From positions 749,001-813,000 of the forward strand of contig NZ_LT860098.1 in assembly GCF_900184995.1 (NCBI RefSeq): a stretch of 64,000 nt of DNA, given 5' to 3'. Source of the DNA: Konateibacter massiliensis. GTDB taxonomy: Bacteria > Bacillota > Clostridia > Lachnospirales > Lachnospiraceae. The position numbers and the translations under genes were made by a program. The notes below the pieces were generated by a model that was not told where the DNA came from, did not search any database, and was given only the letters and a program-made list of their open reading frames with translations. Positions 7,713 to 17,970 of this stretch are shown in pieces. The stretch's first letter is position 1; every line of letters begins with the position of its first letter.

Positions 7713-9182
7713 TTACATTTGAAAGGACATACATGCGGGAATCATAATGATGATAAGCACCAGTATGAGATTTAAAAACATAGGCATCATAAGCTTTGTT
7801 CCGGCTTCCTCGCCGGCTATTTTTGCATATGCCTTGCGGTCCTCAAAGGCATCCAGACTTTCATTCCCCAATATTTGGGATAAACCTCTTGAACCTTTTC
7901 GCAGATTTTGCGTAATCAAGGATGATAGCTTTAAATAGCGTTGATTTTTCGCCCTTTTTCCAAACTCCTCATACGCTTTTGCCTCCGATACTCCACTCAT
8001 CATTTCATAATAAGTGATAAGCATTTCCTCGTAGGCATAGCGATAGTATTTCTTGTTTTTCTCTTTCTTCTCTCGGTAATCGAGTGCCACCTTCTGCCAT
8101 GCACTCTTCACCGTCATGCCTGCGCCTAAAAGCAAGGTCAGCTTGCTTACAATATCAGGATAATCGGATAAAAGCTGCCTTTCCCTCATTTTTATCTTCG
8201 TTTCCAAATCCTTGTCTTTTCCATAGTAAATTAAAATAGATGTCAATACACCGAGTGCACCTATGATTGCTCCTGTACTACTCTTTGGCTCTTTCCATAC
8301 AATTGTCTTTCCCGCTACATTTAATGGAAGCTCCATATACTGCTCTGTTGCATTGCTTTCGTCTGCAATATTTATCTCCTCAGACAACTGCTTCATAAGC
8401 TCTTCCTCTTCGGATAAAAGAGGCGGCAAAACCTTTACCAAGATATTACAATCATCCGAATATTCCTGATAACTCAAGGTTGCCGTCAGCCTGACGCTGA
8501 CACCTTCCTTTTCCAAATCCTCATTTGCAATCTCTCCACTTGTTCCAAGCACGTCAAAATTATCAGTTTCCCACTCAATTGTGACAGGAATACCCTCTAT
8601 TTTGGATGGAAGCTTTAAGTTACTCCTTACCTCCTCCAAGGAAAAATTACCTCCCATTATCTTAGTTGGAAGCATTTCCTTGACCTGCTCAAACAGTTTT
8701 AATATCTCCTCTTTCGTCAACTTCTGCGCGCTAATATTAACCTGTATACTCTGTTCTTCCTCTTCAATGGACGCGGTAAGCGCCTTCGATTGCTTTCCCT
8801 CCGCATAACTTCCCCTCTCGATATATTTATCCTCAATCAGAATTCCATCACCCATCTGTCCCAAAACGGTAAGAAGCATAAGTGCGTTTCCCGTAAATAT
8901 GATGAGAAGAGAAAGTGCAATTTTTTCTGCGTAATATCCCTTAATATGCATCGAGGTGCGGTCCGTTGGGTTAATCTGTTTCAGCTTATCCACCACCTGA
9001 GGCTTTAGAAGCCCTTTCCTAAACATCCCTTTTTTTCTCTGAAATACCGTCTCTACAATTGTTACACTCACCTTATAGAAAGGAACAAAAAGCTTTGAGG
9101 AGGGGCTGTATGATGTAATATCTGTTTTTCTAAATAGGAAAAAGATGAGAAAAAAACATAACATAACTCCAATTCCAATCAC
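7713..9182 (-). CDS. tadC: TadC-like type II secretion F-family membrane platform protein
   Basis: About 489 residues. N-terminal membrane segments are followed by an unusually large soluble insert (about 230 residues, with Glu-rich stretches), then a C-terminal T2SSF-like domain with LLLGAGMTVKSAWQKVA and a final hydrophobic helix (MFLNLILVLIIIMIPACM). The family forms the inner-membrane platform of the pilus with TadB. The likely start is GTG 9182, four bases after the tadB stop and about nine bases after GGAGG. An ATG at 9245 would overlap tadB by 59 bases and lacks a ribosome site. The large insert makes the protein longer than usual TadC (about 300 residues). Confidence 0.8.
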   Translation of the reverse strand: MIGIGVMLCFFLIFFLFRKTDITSYSPSSKLFVPFYKVSVTIVETVFQRKKGMFRKGLLKPQVVDKLKQINPTDRTSMHIKGYYAEKIALSLLIIFTGNALMLLTVLGQMGDGILIEDKYIERGSYAEGKQSKALTASIEEEEQSIQVNISAQKLTKEEILKLFEQVKEMLPTKIMGGNFSLEEVRSNLKLPSKIEGIPVTIEWETDNFDVLGTSGEIANEDLEKEGVSVRLTATLSYQEYSDDCNILVKVLPPLLSEEEELMKQLSEEINIADESNATEQYMELPLNVAGKTIVWKEPKSSTGAIIGALGVLTSILIYYGKDKDLETKIKMRERQLLSDYPDIVSKLTLLLGAGMTVKSAWQKVALDYREKKEKNKKYYRYAYEEMLITYYEMMSGVSEAKAYEEFGKRAKNQRYLKLSSLITQNLRKGSRGLSQILGNESLDAFEDRKAYAKIAGEEAGTKLMMPMFLNLILVLIIIMIPACMSFQM

Positions 9183-9186
9183 GCTC

Positions 9187-9927
9187 TCACACCTCCACAT
9201 CCACAATCCTCCTGCCCATAAAATAGGCAAAAAGATAAACTCCAAGACAGATTGTCATAACGATAATTCCAAATACATTTTTATACAGGATATTAAAATA
9301 GCCTTTTGAGGTAATTCCTATGTAGAGAATAATGAGCATTGGAATCATATTCATAATCTTTTGCTCCAGCTTTTTGCTTGCCAAAAGTACATCAATTTCC
9401 CTTTTTACCTCAATTTTTCCTGTAATGCTGTTTGCTGTCATATCAATTATGGCAGTAAAATCGCCGCCTGACCGCTTTGCAATGGTAAACACCTCTACAA
9501 AGCTCTTGATATCCTCATCACCACTCCGGTTTGCCAAATCAAGAAGAAGCACCTCTATCGTCTCATTCATCTCAAGTCTTCGCATGATATGATACAGCTC
9601 CTTCATAATAAGAGCATCCTTTGTATAGACTAAACATAACTCCTCATACACCTCCGCAAACGCATTTTCCACCGAATAACCTGCCGCCAGAGCGCCGGAT
9701 AAACTATTGATGGCATCCTTAAATTGTAGATTAAGCTCTTTTTTTCTTTTTTCTAATAATCCTCTCTTCTTATCCTCATAAAAAAAATTTAAGAACAAAA
9801 ACAGTATCATTACCGCAATAACCGAGTGATAAAAAAGCCAGCCAACCACACCACAAAGCCCAAGCCATTCCCCTCCATAAAAAAGAGCCTCCGCTTTCGT
9901 AAATTTATATTTGCTATAATCTATCAT
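9187..9927 (-). CDS. tadB: TadB-like type II secretion F-family membrane protein
   Basis: 246 residues. Membrane segments at about 25-50 and 185-235 flank a cytoplasmic helical domain with FKDAINSLSGALAAGYSVENAF and RSGGDFTAIIDMTANSITG, typical of the F-domain of TadB/TadC. It should assemble with TadC into the platform driven by the TadA ATPase. It follows tadA after a 169-base gap that holds a duplicated hairpin element (9948-10098). Confidence 0.85.
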   Translation of the reverse strand: MIDYSKYKFTKAEALFYGGEWLGLCGVVGWLFYHSVIAVMILFLFLNFFYEDKKRGLLEKRKKELNLQFKDAINSLSGALAAGYSVENAFAEVYEELCLVYTKDALIMKELYHIMRRLEMNETIEVLLLDLANRSGDEDIKSFVEVFTIAKRSGGDFTAIIDMTANSITGKIEVKREIDVLLASKKLEQKIMNMIPMLIILYIGITSKGYFNILYKNVFGIIVMTICLGVYLFAYFMGRRIVDVEV

Positions 9928-9947
9928 CTTTCCCCCCTGCTGCTATG

Positions 9948-10098
9948 AGCACTTAGAGAGTGTAGTTTACTCTCTTATGTGCGAATGTACTCCGATTTCT
10001 TTAATGAGGTCCTTTCGAATTTAGGAAATCGGAGCTTCCTTGCCCCTAGCACTTAGAGAGCGTAGTTTGCTCTCTTATGTGCGAATGTACTCCGATTT
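9948..10098 (-). repeat. Duplicated 51-bp hairpin element between tadA and tadB
   Basis: Two 51-base copies, 9948-9998 and 10048-10098, differ at only two positions. Each contains AGAGAG-x-GTAGTTT-y-CTCTCT, and the differing bases form a T-A pair in the first copy and a C-G pair in the second: a compensatory change in the hairpin stem. An outer GCAC/GTGC stem encloses this. The intervening 49 bases also hold AAATCGGAG, the inverse of the CTCCGATTT that ends each copy, so a second larger fold is possible. The right copy includes the tadA stop codon. Confidence 0.85.
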
Positions 10099-11323
10099 AC
10101 AGCTCAATTCCCGCAGCTCTCAGCTTGTCTCTGTATTTCAGCTCCCCTGTTTTATTTAAAATCCCAATAACCTCTTCCTTTTTCCTATCTCCGGTTTCCA
10201 CAAACTCATACAGAGGTGAGGTTATAATTTCGCCGTTATCAAAGCCTGTGATTTCCACAATCTCCAAGACCTTTCTGCTTTTATCCCTAAGCCTTCCAAG
10301 ATGAACAATGATGTCAATTCCCGACTGCAGCTGCCTTCTCACCGCCTCAAGCGGAATATCCATTCCCATTAAAATCATGGTTTCCAGTCGGCTTAACATA
10401 TCCCGTGAGCTGTTTGCGTGCCCACTTGAAAGCGAGCCGTCATGCCCCGTGTTTAAACACTGCACCATGTCAATCGCCTCCGTTCCTCTTACCTCTCCGA
10501 CAATGATTCTGGTGGGCCTCATACGAAGTGCCGACTTAATCAAATCACGGATAGAAATGGCACTGCAACCCTCCACGTTGGCATTTCTTGTCTCCAGCTT
10601 AACCAGATTTTCAATTCCTAAAATCTGCAGCTCTGCTGAATCTTCAATTGTAATAATTCTTTCGTCCTTGGGAATAAAATTTGACAATGCATTTAGAAAT
10701 GTGGTTTTGCCGGAGCCGGTTCCCCCACTGATAAAGATATTGTAGCCTGCAATAACAAGCTTTTCCAAAAAATCGGCTGCTTCCTTACTAATCGAATTCC
10801 ATCTCAGCAAATCCTCCATGCCGATTGGCTTGTCCGGAAAGCGCCGAATTGTGACAATCGGGCCATTAATTGCAACGGGCGACAGCACAATGTTTACTCT
10901 TGCTCCGTTTTCCAATCTGGAATCCACAATCGGTGTTGATTCGTTTACCACCCGGTTCGTCCTAGCCACAATCTGTTGGATGACGTCTAAGAGCTTGTCC
11001 TTGCTCTCAAATGTTTTCTCCCATCGGTACAGATGTCCTGTCCGCTCAATAAATATGTTATCTGTGCCATTTACCATGATTTCCGTCACCGTATTGTCAT
11101 CCACCAGCTCCTGCAAAATATCAAGCTTTCGCAGAGAATTAAAAACCTCCATGCGAAGGATATTTTTACTTTCCAACCCGATGTACTCCTCCTTTGACAA
11201 TTCAATAATAAAACGGTCAATCATCTCATAAATTTCCGTATCGGATACCTCCCTTGAAATATCCATTTGCTCAAGCACATAATTTCTTATCGTTTTTAAA
11301 TATTTTATTGCTCTCTCTTCCAT
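10097..11323 (-). CDS. tadA: TadA/CpaF secretion ATPase
   Basis: 408 residues. Contains the N-terminal CpaF region (VTEIMVNGTDNIFIER), Walker A GGTGSGKTTFLNAL, Asp box DERIITIEDSAEL, Walker B region RIIVGEVRGTEA and the His box TGHDGSLSSGHANS. This cytoplasmic hexameric ATPase powers Flp pilus assembly through TadB/TadC. The gene follows cpaE after six bases. The stop codon lies inside the repeat element that separates it from tadB. Confidence 0.95.
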   Translation of the reverse strand: MEERAIKYLKTIRNYVLEQMDISREVSDTEIYEMIDRFIIELSKEEYIGLESKNILRMEVFNSLRKLDILQELVDDNTVTEIMVNGTDNIFIERTGHLYRWEKTFESKDKLLDVIQQIVARTNRVVNESTPIVDSRLENGARVNIVLSPVAINGPIVTIRRFPDKPIGMEDLLRWNSISKEAADFLEKLVIAGYNIFISGGTGSGKTTFLNALSNFIPKDERIITIEDSAELQILGIENLVKLETRNANVEGCSAISIRDLIKSALRMRPTRIIVGEVRGTEAIDMVQCLNTGHDGSLSSGHANSSRDMLSRLETMILMGMDIPLEAVRRQLQSGIDIIVHLGRLRDKSRKVLEIVEITGFDNGEIITSPLYEFVETGDRKKEEVIGILNKTGELKYRDKLRAAGIEL

Positions 11324-11329
11324 AACGCT

Positions 11330-12319
11330 CTAGCGTATCACCCCCCTCACATAATCACCAAGCTCACTCCAGACAAGCTGCTGCGCATAGCACTCCCTGC
11401 TTCCGAAGCTATTGTGATAGGGCAGCTTTATCTTTTTCATGCTGGAAAGAAGAAACTCATAGCCAGTCTTAGTCAAAAGTCTTTCAAACTGTTCTATCTT
11501 GGCATTGGAGAGATAATCCTCACGAACCGGCACATAAATTTGATCACACTCGCCAAGCAGCTCCAAAAGTCCGTGTCCCCCGTCCCCAAAGTCCACAATG
11601 ACCGTATCGTATTTGCTGTTTGTGCTTATCTCCCGGAAAAGCCTCTGCCATTCCTCTTTTTTTACCTCCCAAATATCCGTCGGCGACGACACCGGAGGAA
11701 TGTAATCCAAGTTGTTCACGGACTCGACTATCCCCTCCAGCTTTACCAGTATATTGGATTTGTCTTGTCTGAGATAATAGATAACATCTGATAAATCTGC
11801 CTTATACTCCTTCTGAAAAAGCAAGGAAAAACCTGAGTATTCCTCCAAATTTAAGTAAAGTACCGCCCTCTCCCTTGCCATAATCTGGCCCATCGCCAGA
11901 CAGAACGAAGTTTTCATGCTTCTTTTTACAGGGGAATAGACACCGATAATTTTGCACTTTTTATTCAAAATGGACAGCGGCTCGTCCTCTCTCTCTGCAT
12001 AAAAGTTCATGATATTTTTTAAAATTGCTTTAGCTGATTGGTATTTATAGATTGCCGGATACTTTTTGCCAGCCAGCACCGCCTCTTGCTCCGAGATAAG
12101 TATCGTCATACCGATATTTTTCTGATTGGCAAGCTCCATATTCATTCTGTCACTGATGAGGAGAATATCTACAAAGTTTTCCCTTATATAATCCAAGATG
12201 CTCTTTTCTTCTGTAAATGCTTCCGCAAAAAATATACTGCTTTTGCTGTTAAAAAAATCTGCTAGACTGTATGCGTATGCCGCCTCGCCGTCACATATTG
12301 CAATGGTTCTGTTTGTCAT
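11330..12319 (-). CDS. cpaE: CpaE/TadZ-like MinD-family pilus localisation protein
   Basis: 329 residues. The N-terminal part is a receiver-like domain without an obvious phospho-Asp pocket. The C-terminal part is a ParA/MinD fold with a relaxed deviant Walker A (YSPVKRSMKTSFCLAMG; usually KGGxGKT). Family members position the Tad secretion complex. The start is ATG 12319, with GGAGGAATGAT upstream; it overlaps the stop of the peptidase gene as ATGA. The altered P-loop suggests weak or absent ATPase activity, as reported for some TadZ proteins. Confidence 0.78.
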   Translation of the reverse strand: MTNRTIAICDGEAAYAYSLADFFNSKSSIFFAEAFTEEKSILDYIRENFVDILLISDRMNMELANQKNIGMTILISEQEAVLAGKKYPAIYKYQSAKAILKNIMNFYAEREDEPLSILNKKCKIIGVYSPVKRSMKTSFCLAMGQIMARERAVLYLNLEEYSGFSLLFQKEYKADLSDVIYYLRQDKSNILVKLEGIVESVNNLDYIPPVSSPTDIWEVKKEEWQRLFREISTNSKYDTVIVDFGDGGHGLLELLGECDQIYVPVREDYLSNAKIEQFERLLTKTGYEFLLSSMKKIKLPYHNSFGSRECYAQQLVWSELGDYVRGVIR

Positions 12320-12837
12320 ATCATTCCTCCCACATAACATAAAACACTGATTAAAATTGGCAGAGTAAAATGAATGGTACTGCATTGTTCTCTCGAAATC
12401 ACCGGAAATTGACCACCTTTGCTTTGAAAAACCGCAGCTACATAATGTGCAATATTTAAAAAGGAAGCAAAGAAAGTCCTATGAATTATAATTTTCCCGA
12501 TTGAAAGAGCTGCTCCAATAACAAGTGCCAGTATTATACACCCCAACACCTCCTGCCAGCCGATAACTCCTCCTATGACTGCAAATAACTTGATATCCCC
12601 TGCTCCCAAGCCGCGTGTCAGAAATACCGGAAACAACACAACTACAGGCATAACAACACCAGCTAAATAACCTGCCGCTTTGTATTCAACACTTGACAAA
12701 TCGTCTGCTATTTTATTTTCTCCTCCAAATAAGACCGTGCAGACAAAACCCATCAAAAATCCTGCCAGTATCAGCTTATTACTGACTTTTCCGGTAGAAA
12801 AATCCATAATTAACGCAATAATAGCAACAAGGGACAC
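12316..12837 (-). CDS. A24 prepilin peptidase (TadV-like), first gene of the Tad operon
   Basis: At least 173 residues, with several membrane segments. Catalytic aspartates are in ALIMDFSTGKVSN and GLGAGDIKLFAVIGG. It cleaves prepilin leaders at the inner face of the membrane. The first standard start is GTG 12837, but no ribosome site lies close to it. AGGGGTG instead sits about eight bases before an in-frame ATT at 12855, and a stop codon lies just beyond. An ATT start would add the residues (M)GKFLVV, giving a more normal first membrane helix. A promoter lies at 12951-12979. Confidence 0.85.
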   Translation of the reverse strand: MSLVAIIALIMDFSTGKVSNKLILAGFLMGFVCTVLFGGENKIADDLSSVEYKAAGYLAGVVMPVVVLFPVFLTRGLGAGDIKLFAVIGGVIGWQEVLGCIILALVIGAALSIGKIIIHRTFFASFLNIAHYVAAVFQSKGGQFPVISREQCSTIHFTLPILISVLCYVGGMI

Positions 12838-13147
12838 AACTAAAAATTTACCAATTTATCACCCCTAACCTTGATTCTTATTCAATTAAAAAATTGGAAA
12901 GCTTCTATGCAGAATGCATAAAAGTTTATAGATTTGTTTTGATTGAGCTTATTATATATTAGCTTTTTGGATTTGTCCAGCTTATTTTCAAGACTGTTTT
13001 CGACTTCTTTTTACAGCCAAGCGCACAAAAATGGGAAAAACCTATATTTATGATACTTGTCACAATTAATTATAGGAATAATGCTTTTATTTTTCCACGT
13101 AGCAACAAATTTATTAGTTGCTAATAAGTAGAATATTTTTTTGCTTT
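12838..13147. other. Non-coding region between bofA-like gene and Tad operon
   Basis: 310 bases, AT-rich. It contains the Tad operon promoter (12951-12979) and an approximately 95-base leader. I see no convincing ORF or terminator hairpin. Confidence 0.6.
12951..12979 (-). promoter_or_regulatory. Probable promoter of the Tad operon
   Basis: Minus-strand TGGACA (12974-12979), 17 bases, then TATAAT (12951-12956). It is the best sigma-A match between bofA and the first tad gene. Confidence 0.65.
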
Positions 13148-13420
13148 CTAAATATACTGAAATAAAGCAATCGCATACAGCAGGGCAAAGCCCGGAACCC
13201 CTAGTGCACCTATCGTTCCTACTGTACCTATATTTATGCCGACAAAAATATTTACCCCACTTGTCAAAAGAAAGGCATTGAGAATATGAATGCCAATCGC
13301 TCCGAAAATCATTCGGAGAATCACATTCACAAGTAATTCTACTTTATTTTTAGCAAATACTATAATAAGAACGATTGCACAAATCACAAGTATAAAAATA
13401 ACTGCTTGCTCCAGACTCAT
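13148..13420 (-). CDS. bofA: BofA-family membrane protein (pro-sigma-K processing inhibitor family)
   Basis: 90 residues with two to three hydrophobic helices. The C-terminal half shows the BofA pattern of Gly/Asn spacing: GAIGIHILN, VGINIGTVGTIGALGVPGFALL. In Bacillus BofA restrains the SpoIVFB protease during sporulation. Homologues in Clostridia often lack that partner, so the role here is open. A yaaL-like gene is divergently placed, the same neighbour as in Bacillus recR-yaaL-bofA. The gene lies directly upstream of the Tad operon. Confidence 0.75.
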   Translation of the reverse strand: MSLEQAVIFILVICAIVLIIVFAKNKVELLVNVILRMIFGAIGIHILNAFLLTSGVNIFVGINIGTVGTIGALGVPGFALLYAIALFQYI

Positions 13421-13544
13421 TTCTTATCCTCTCTTGCATAACTAGTCTATAAATAAATATATGTTAGTTTGTTTAATTTATTACCCAAAATGTATATATT
13501 TATTTATTTTGCACTATACTAGTAAAAAGAGGTAATTATTAACA

Positions 13545-13561
13545 GCTAAACATGGTTTAGC
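13545..13561. promoter_or_regulatory. Small inverted repeat upstream of yaaL-like gene
   Basis: GCTAAAC-ATG-GTTTAGC, seven perfect pairs, 29 bases before the TTG start. It could be an operator or a leader hairpin. Confidence 0.4.
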
Positions 13562-13590
13562 CATTTGTAAGTGAAGAAAGCAGGGATATA

Positions 13591-13863
13591 TTGATAAAAG
13601 AGTTCTTGAGCAATATTAAAATTATACCACCGATAAAAGATGAAGCTATCGCACTTCAAATCTATCACAACAAGGAACGACTCAGCCTGTTATCTGACTT
13701 GGAACGAGCAAAAGTGGATTTAGACGTTGCATATTCTAATTTTGAAAACGTTGTTGATCCGGATTTGATTGACAGTTGCATTTATGAGCTGAATGCAGTT
13801 CAAAAAAAATATAAATTTCTGTATGAGCGGGTAAAACAGCATGAATTAGAGAAATTTTCATAA
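13591..13863 (+). CDS. yaaL: YaaL-like DUF2508 protein
   Basis: 90 residues, soluble, helical and charged. The central motif LERAKVDLDVAYSNFENVVDPDLIDSCIYELNA matches the DUF2508 signature (hydrophobic helix, DP.LID..IYEL). The start is TTG 13591, with AGGGATATA just before it. No biochemical function is known for the family; it is usually found beside bofA, as here, though the two are divergent. A strong terminator follows at 13935-13970. Confidence 0.72.
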   Translation: MIKEFLSNIKIIPPIKDEAIALQIYHNKERLSLLSDLERAKVDLDVAYSNFENVVDPDLIDSCIYELNAVQKKYKFLYERVKQHELEKFS

Positions 13864-13934
13864 AAAGAATCTGTTGCAAAATAACTAATATTTAGCTATG
13901 AGCAGCAGCTTCATTCTATACCAAATTATAAAGG

Positions 13935-13975
13935 ACGGCTAAAATCTCAATCTATGGATTTTAGCCGTTTTTATT
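13935..13975 (+). terminator. Intrinsic terminator after yaaL-like gene
   Basis: Twelve-pair stem ACGGCTAAAATC / GATTTTAGCCGT (13935-13946, 13957-13968), followed by TTTTATTATTTT. Confidence 0.85.
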
Positions 13976-13991
13976 ATTTTCTATATATTAA

Positions 13992-15473
<1,482 letters not shown>

Positions 15474-15589
15474 TTACTCACCTTGTATGATATTTGTAAA
15501 AACTAAGTATCACACATTTCCTTTCTTTCAATTTATGATTGTAGTAACAAAAACTTTTATAATACCGTTTCAATTTTGCACTTTTTTTA

Positions 15590-16987
15590 TTATGCCCGCT
15601 GCTCCTCTTCATTAATTCCAAAAATAAATGTCAAAACAAACGTCACTCCCATTCCTGCAACTGCGGCTATAAGAAACCAGATTATATTATTACCAGGACC
15701 TGTAAAAGTAACCGTTGCAAAAATTCCGCCAGAGCCAGGGAATGCATAGCATGCCACTCCTTTTATTCCCGCAATCAAACCTGCCACCCCATTACCAATC
15801 ATTGCCGCGTATAATGGTTTTTTGTATTTAAAAGTAATACCAAACATTGCAGGCTCTGTAACACCTCCAATAATTGCTGTTGTCGCACAAGAAAACGCTG
15901 TAGACTTAATCTTTGGAGATTTAGCCTTAAAGCCAACCGCTAAACTTGCAGCAAACTGATTGAAATTAGATAGAATCATAGCCGGAAGGAAAAATGGATC
16001 TAATCCTAATGAAGCAAAAGCCTGCGTCCAATATGGGGTCATCATAGTATGCATTCCTGTCATTACCATCAATGGCAGCAAGGCACACAATATAGCTACT
16101 CCAAGGAAACCAACCGTTTCATATACCCATATTACTGCTGCCGCAACATATGTTCCGACATAATAGCCTATTGGCGCTGTAATAACTAACGTAATCGGCA
16201 ACATAATCAGTAAAGATGCCGTTGGAACCAAAAATGACTTTAACATATCAGGACAAATTTTATTTATTAATCTTTCTACTTTACTTAACACATAAACTGT
16301 AATGATGATAGGAATTACAGTAGAAGAATAATTCGTTATATATGCAGGCAATCCAAAAATTGTCATTACTGTTCCATCAGTTGCAGCGGCAATAAAACTC
16401 GGATAAATTAAAAATGCGCCCAATAACATACCTATTCCCATATTGGTGCCAAATTTTTTGGCACTTGTTGCACCTAAGAATACAGGGAAAAAGTAGATAA
16501 ACGAGTCACCCAGCCAATATAAAAACTGATAAGTCGTACTTGTTTCCGGCAAAATACCTGCCATATTGGCTATCATATAGATAACCTTTATCATACCTCC
16601 GCCAATCATCATTGGAATTAGAGGAGTAATACTACCTGATACTGCATCCATCATACCCATTAAAATAGATTTGACTGTAACTTTTTTTTTTGTTAAATTT
16701 GTATCTAAATTCTCTTCAACCACTTTTTCTTTTGTTATTCCGGCAAATTCGCAAATTGTAGCATATGCTTCTGCAACTGCCGGTCCAATAACAATTTGTA
16801 ATTCATCGTTTGACCACTGGGTTCCCAACACTTTGTCGGCATTTTCGATCGCTTTCAAATCAACCAATGCCCTGTCTTTTAAATTAAAACGTAGTCTGGT
16901 CGTGCAATGTTGAAAATATGTAATATTTTCTTTACCTCCAATAGCCTTAAGAACTATTTCACTAAGTTCTTCATATTTTTTTGCCAT
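15590..16987 (-). CDS. PTS beta-glucoside transporter subunit IIBC
   Basis: 465 residues. An N-terminal IIB domain (about 1-85) carries the phospho-Cys in QHCTTRLRF. The IIC domain (about 105-460) has about ten membrane segments, with MDAVSGSITPLIPMMIGGGM and the GGVTEPAMFGI loop typical of the glucose/beta-glucoside superfamily. It imports and phosphorylates the sugar. The IIA domain is not fused at the C-terminus; it is encoded separately at 17971-18444, the first gene of the operon. AAAGGAGAAGAATT precedes the start. A RAT/terminator switch lies just upstream (17060-17132). Confidence 0.92.
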   Translation of the reverse strand: MAKKYEELSEIVLKAIGGKENITYFQHCTTRLRFNLKDRALVDLKAIENADKVLGTQWSNDELQIVIGPAVAEAYATICEFAGITKEKVVEENLDTNLTKKKVTVKSILMGMMDAVSGSITPLIPMMIGGGMIKVIYMIANMAGILPETSTTYQFLYWLGDSFIYFFPVFLGATSAKKFGTNMGIGMLLGAFLIYPSFIAAATDGTVMTIFGLPAYITNYSSTVIPIIITVYVLSKVERLINKICPDMLKSFLVPTASLLIMLPITLVITAPIGYYVGTYVAAAVIWVYETVGFLGVAILCALLPLMVMTGMHTMMTPYWTQAFASLGLDPFFLPAMILSNFNQFAASLAVGFKAKSPKIKSTAFSCATTAIIGGVTEPAMFGITFKYKKPLYAAMIGNGVAGLIAGIKGVACYAFPGSGGIFATVTFTGPGNNIIWFLIAAVAGMGVTFVLTFIFGINEEEQRA

Positions 16988-17059
16988 AATTCTTCTCCTT
17001 TACATAAACATAGTTTTATATGCAAACGATACACGCGCGCTTATGAATCGCTTTTGCCT

Positions 17060-17109
17060 AAAAAAAGCCTCAGAAACACAACAAGGAAACTCCTTTTATG
17101 TTTCTGAGG
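17060..17109 (-). terminator. Conditional terminator between licT-like gene and IIBC gene
   Basis: On the minus strand an 11-pair stem, CCTCAGAAACA / TGTTTCTGAGG (17099-17109 with 17068-17078), is followed by TTTTTTT. The stem includes the licT stop codon region. Its 5' arm overlaps the end of the RAT at 17108-17132, so antiterminator binding should block it. Confidence 0.85.
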
Positions 17110-17953
17110 TTATGCCCTGCCGGTAACAGTCCTCACGTGAACATACACGATTTACATGAAGCATCAGATATAAAGTCTCTTCTTCATCTAATATCCAATT
17201 TTTCTTTCTATTTAAATAATTGCTTATTTGTAATACACATTCATATGCCTCTGGTACTTCTTCTATCATTGACAATAACAACTTCTTATTTTCACTTGCA
17301 ATAGATTTATTCTCCGCTATTCTTTTAAACAAGCACTGCAAATGTGACACAAATCTGGAATAGCTGGCTGTTTCTTTATTAATTTCTATATTAAAATAGT
17401 TTTCAACAATCTTGGTAATTCCCTCCATCAGTTTGTCTGAATCATGCCCTGCATTACCGTTTAATAAATATAGCTCCGAATTTACAATATTCATTGCAAT
17501 TCCAGTAATTTCTTCTTTGGGCAGTTTAATATTCATCTTACTTTCAATAATTTTTAGTGCATATTTTCCAACATCTATTTCTTTTTCATAAAAAAGCCTA
17601 AAATCATAACTCAACGGAAAGTCAAACGTTATCCCCTTTTTATGTCTGTCGATGGCAAAATTCAAATGATCTGCTAATGTAAAAATCAAATTTGGATTTA
17701 ACTTACTTCCTAATTTTCTTTTTGCATAATCAACTATTTCAATAGATACTTTCAGCACTTCTTCCGGTATTTCATTAATCAGTTCTATATATTTATCATT
17801 AATATCATAAAAGGTTCTAGAGATTTGAGATAAGTCCTCCAATTCACAAGGCATTTTCATAAAACCAACACCTTTTCCTGAAACTATGATTTCTTCTCCA
17901 TAGCTGTCTAAAGCAAGAGCAAAATTATTATTTATTTTTTTTAATAATTTCAT
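17096..17953 (-). CDS. licT: BglG/LicT-family transcription antiterminator
   Basis: 285 residues. An N-terminal RNA-binding CAT domain (MKLLKKINNNFALALDSYGEEIIVSGKGVGF) is followed by two PRD domains with candidate regulatory histidines in ADHLNFAIDRH, FVSHLQCLF and LMLHVNRVC. When dephosphorylated by an active PTS it binds RAT RNA and prevents termination. The start is 17 bases after the IIA gene, with GGGGGGATAG upstream. Two RAT-like sites are present, one in the leader and one formed by the gene's own last codons. Confidence 0.93.
   Translation of the reverse strand: MKLLKKINNNFALALDSYGEEIIVSGKGVGFMKMPCELEDLSQISRTFYDINDKYIELINEIPEEVLKVSIEIVDYAKRKLGSKLNPNLIFTLADHLNFAIDRHKKGITFDFPLSYDFRLFYEKEIDVGKYALKIIESKMNIKLPKEEITGIAMNIVNSELYLLNGNAGHDSDKLMEGITKIVENYFNIEINKETASYSRFVSHLQCLFKRIAENKSIASENKKLLLSMIEEVPEAYECVLQISNYLNRKKNWILDEEETLYLMLHVNRVCSREDCYRQGITSET
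17108..17132 (-). promoter_or_regulatory. RAT antiterminator site embedded in the 3' end of licT
   Basis: On the minus strand the element begins GGACTGTTACCG and ends GGGCATAACC, matching the LicT/SacY RAT pattern (GGATTGTTACTG ... CAGGCAAAACC). It codes for the C-terminal residues of the antiterminator and overlaps the 5' arm of the terminator at 17060-17109. Confidence 0.7.
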
Positions 17954-17970
17954 TCTATCCCCCCTTCAAA

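Noticed and set aside
9948-10098. CRISPR-like repeat pair
   Set aside because: Only two copies, long compensatory hairpins and no spacer series; a structured intergenic element fits better.
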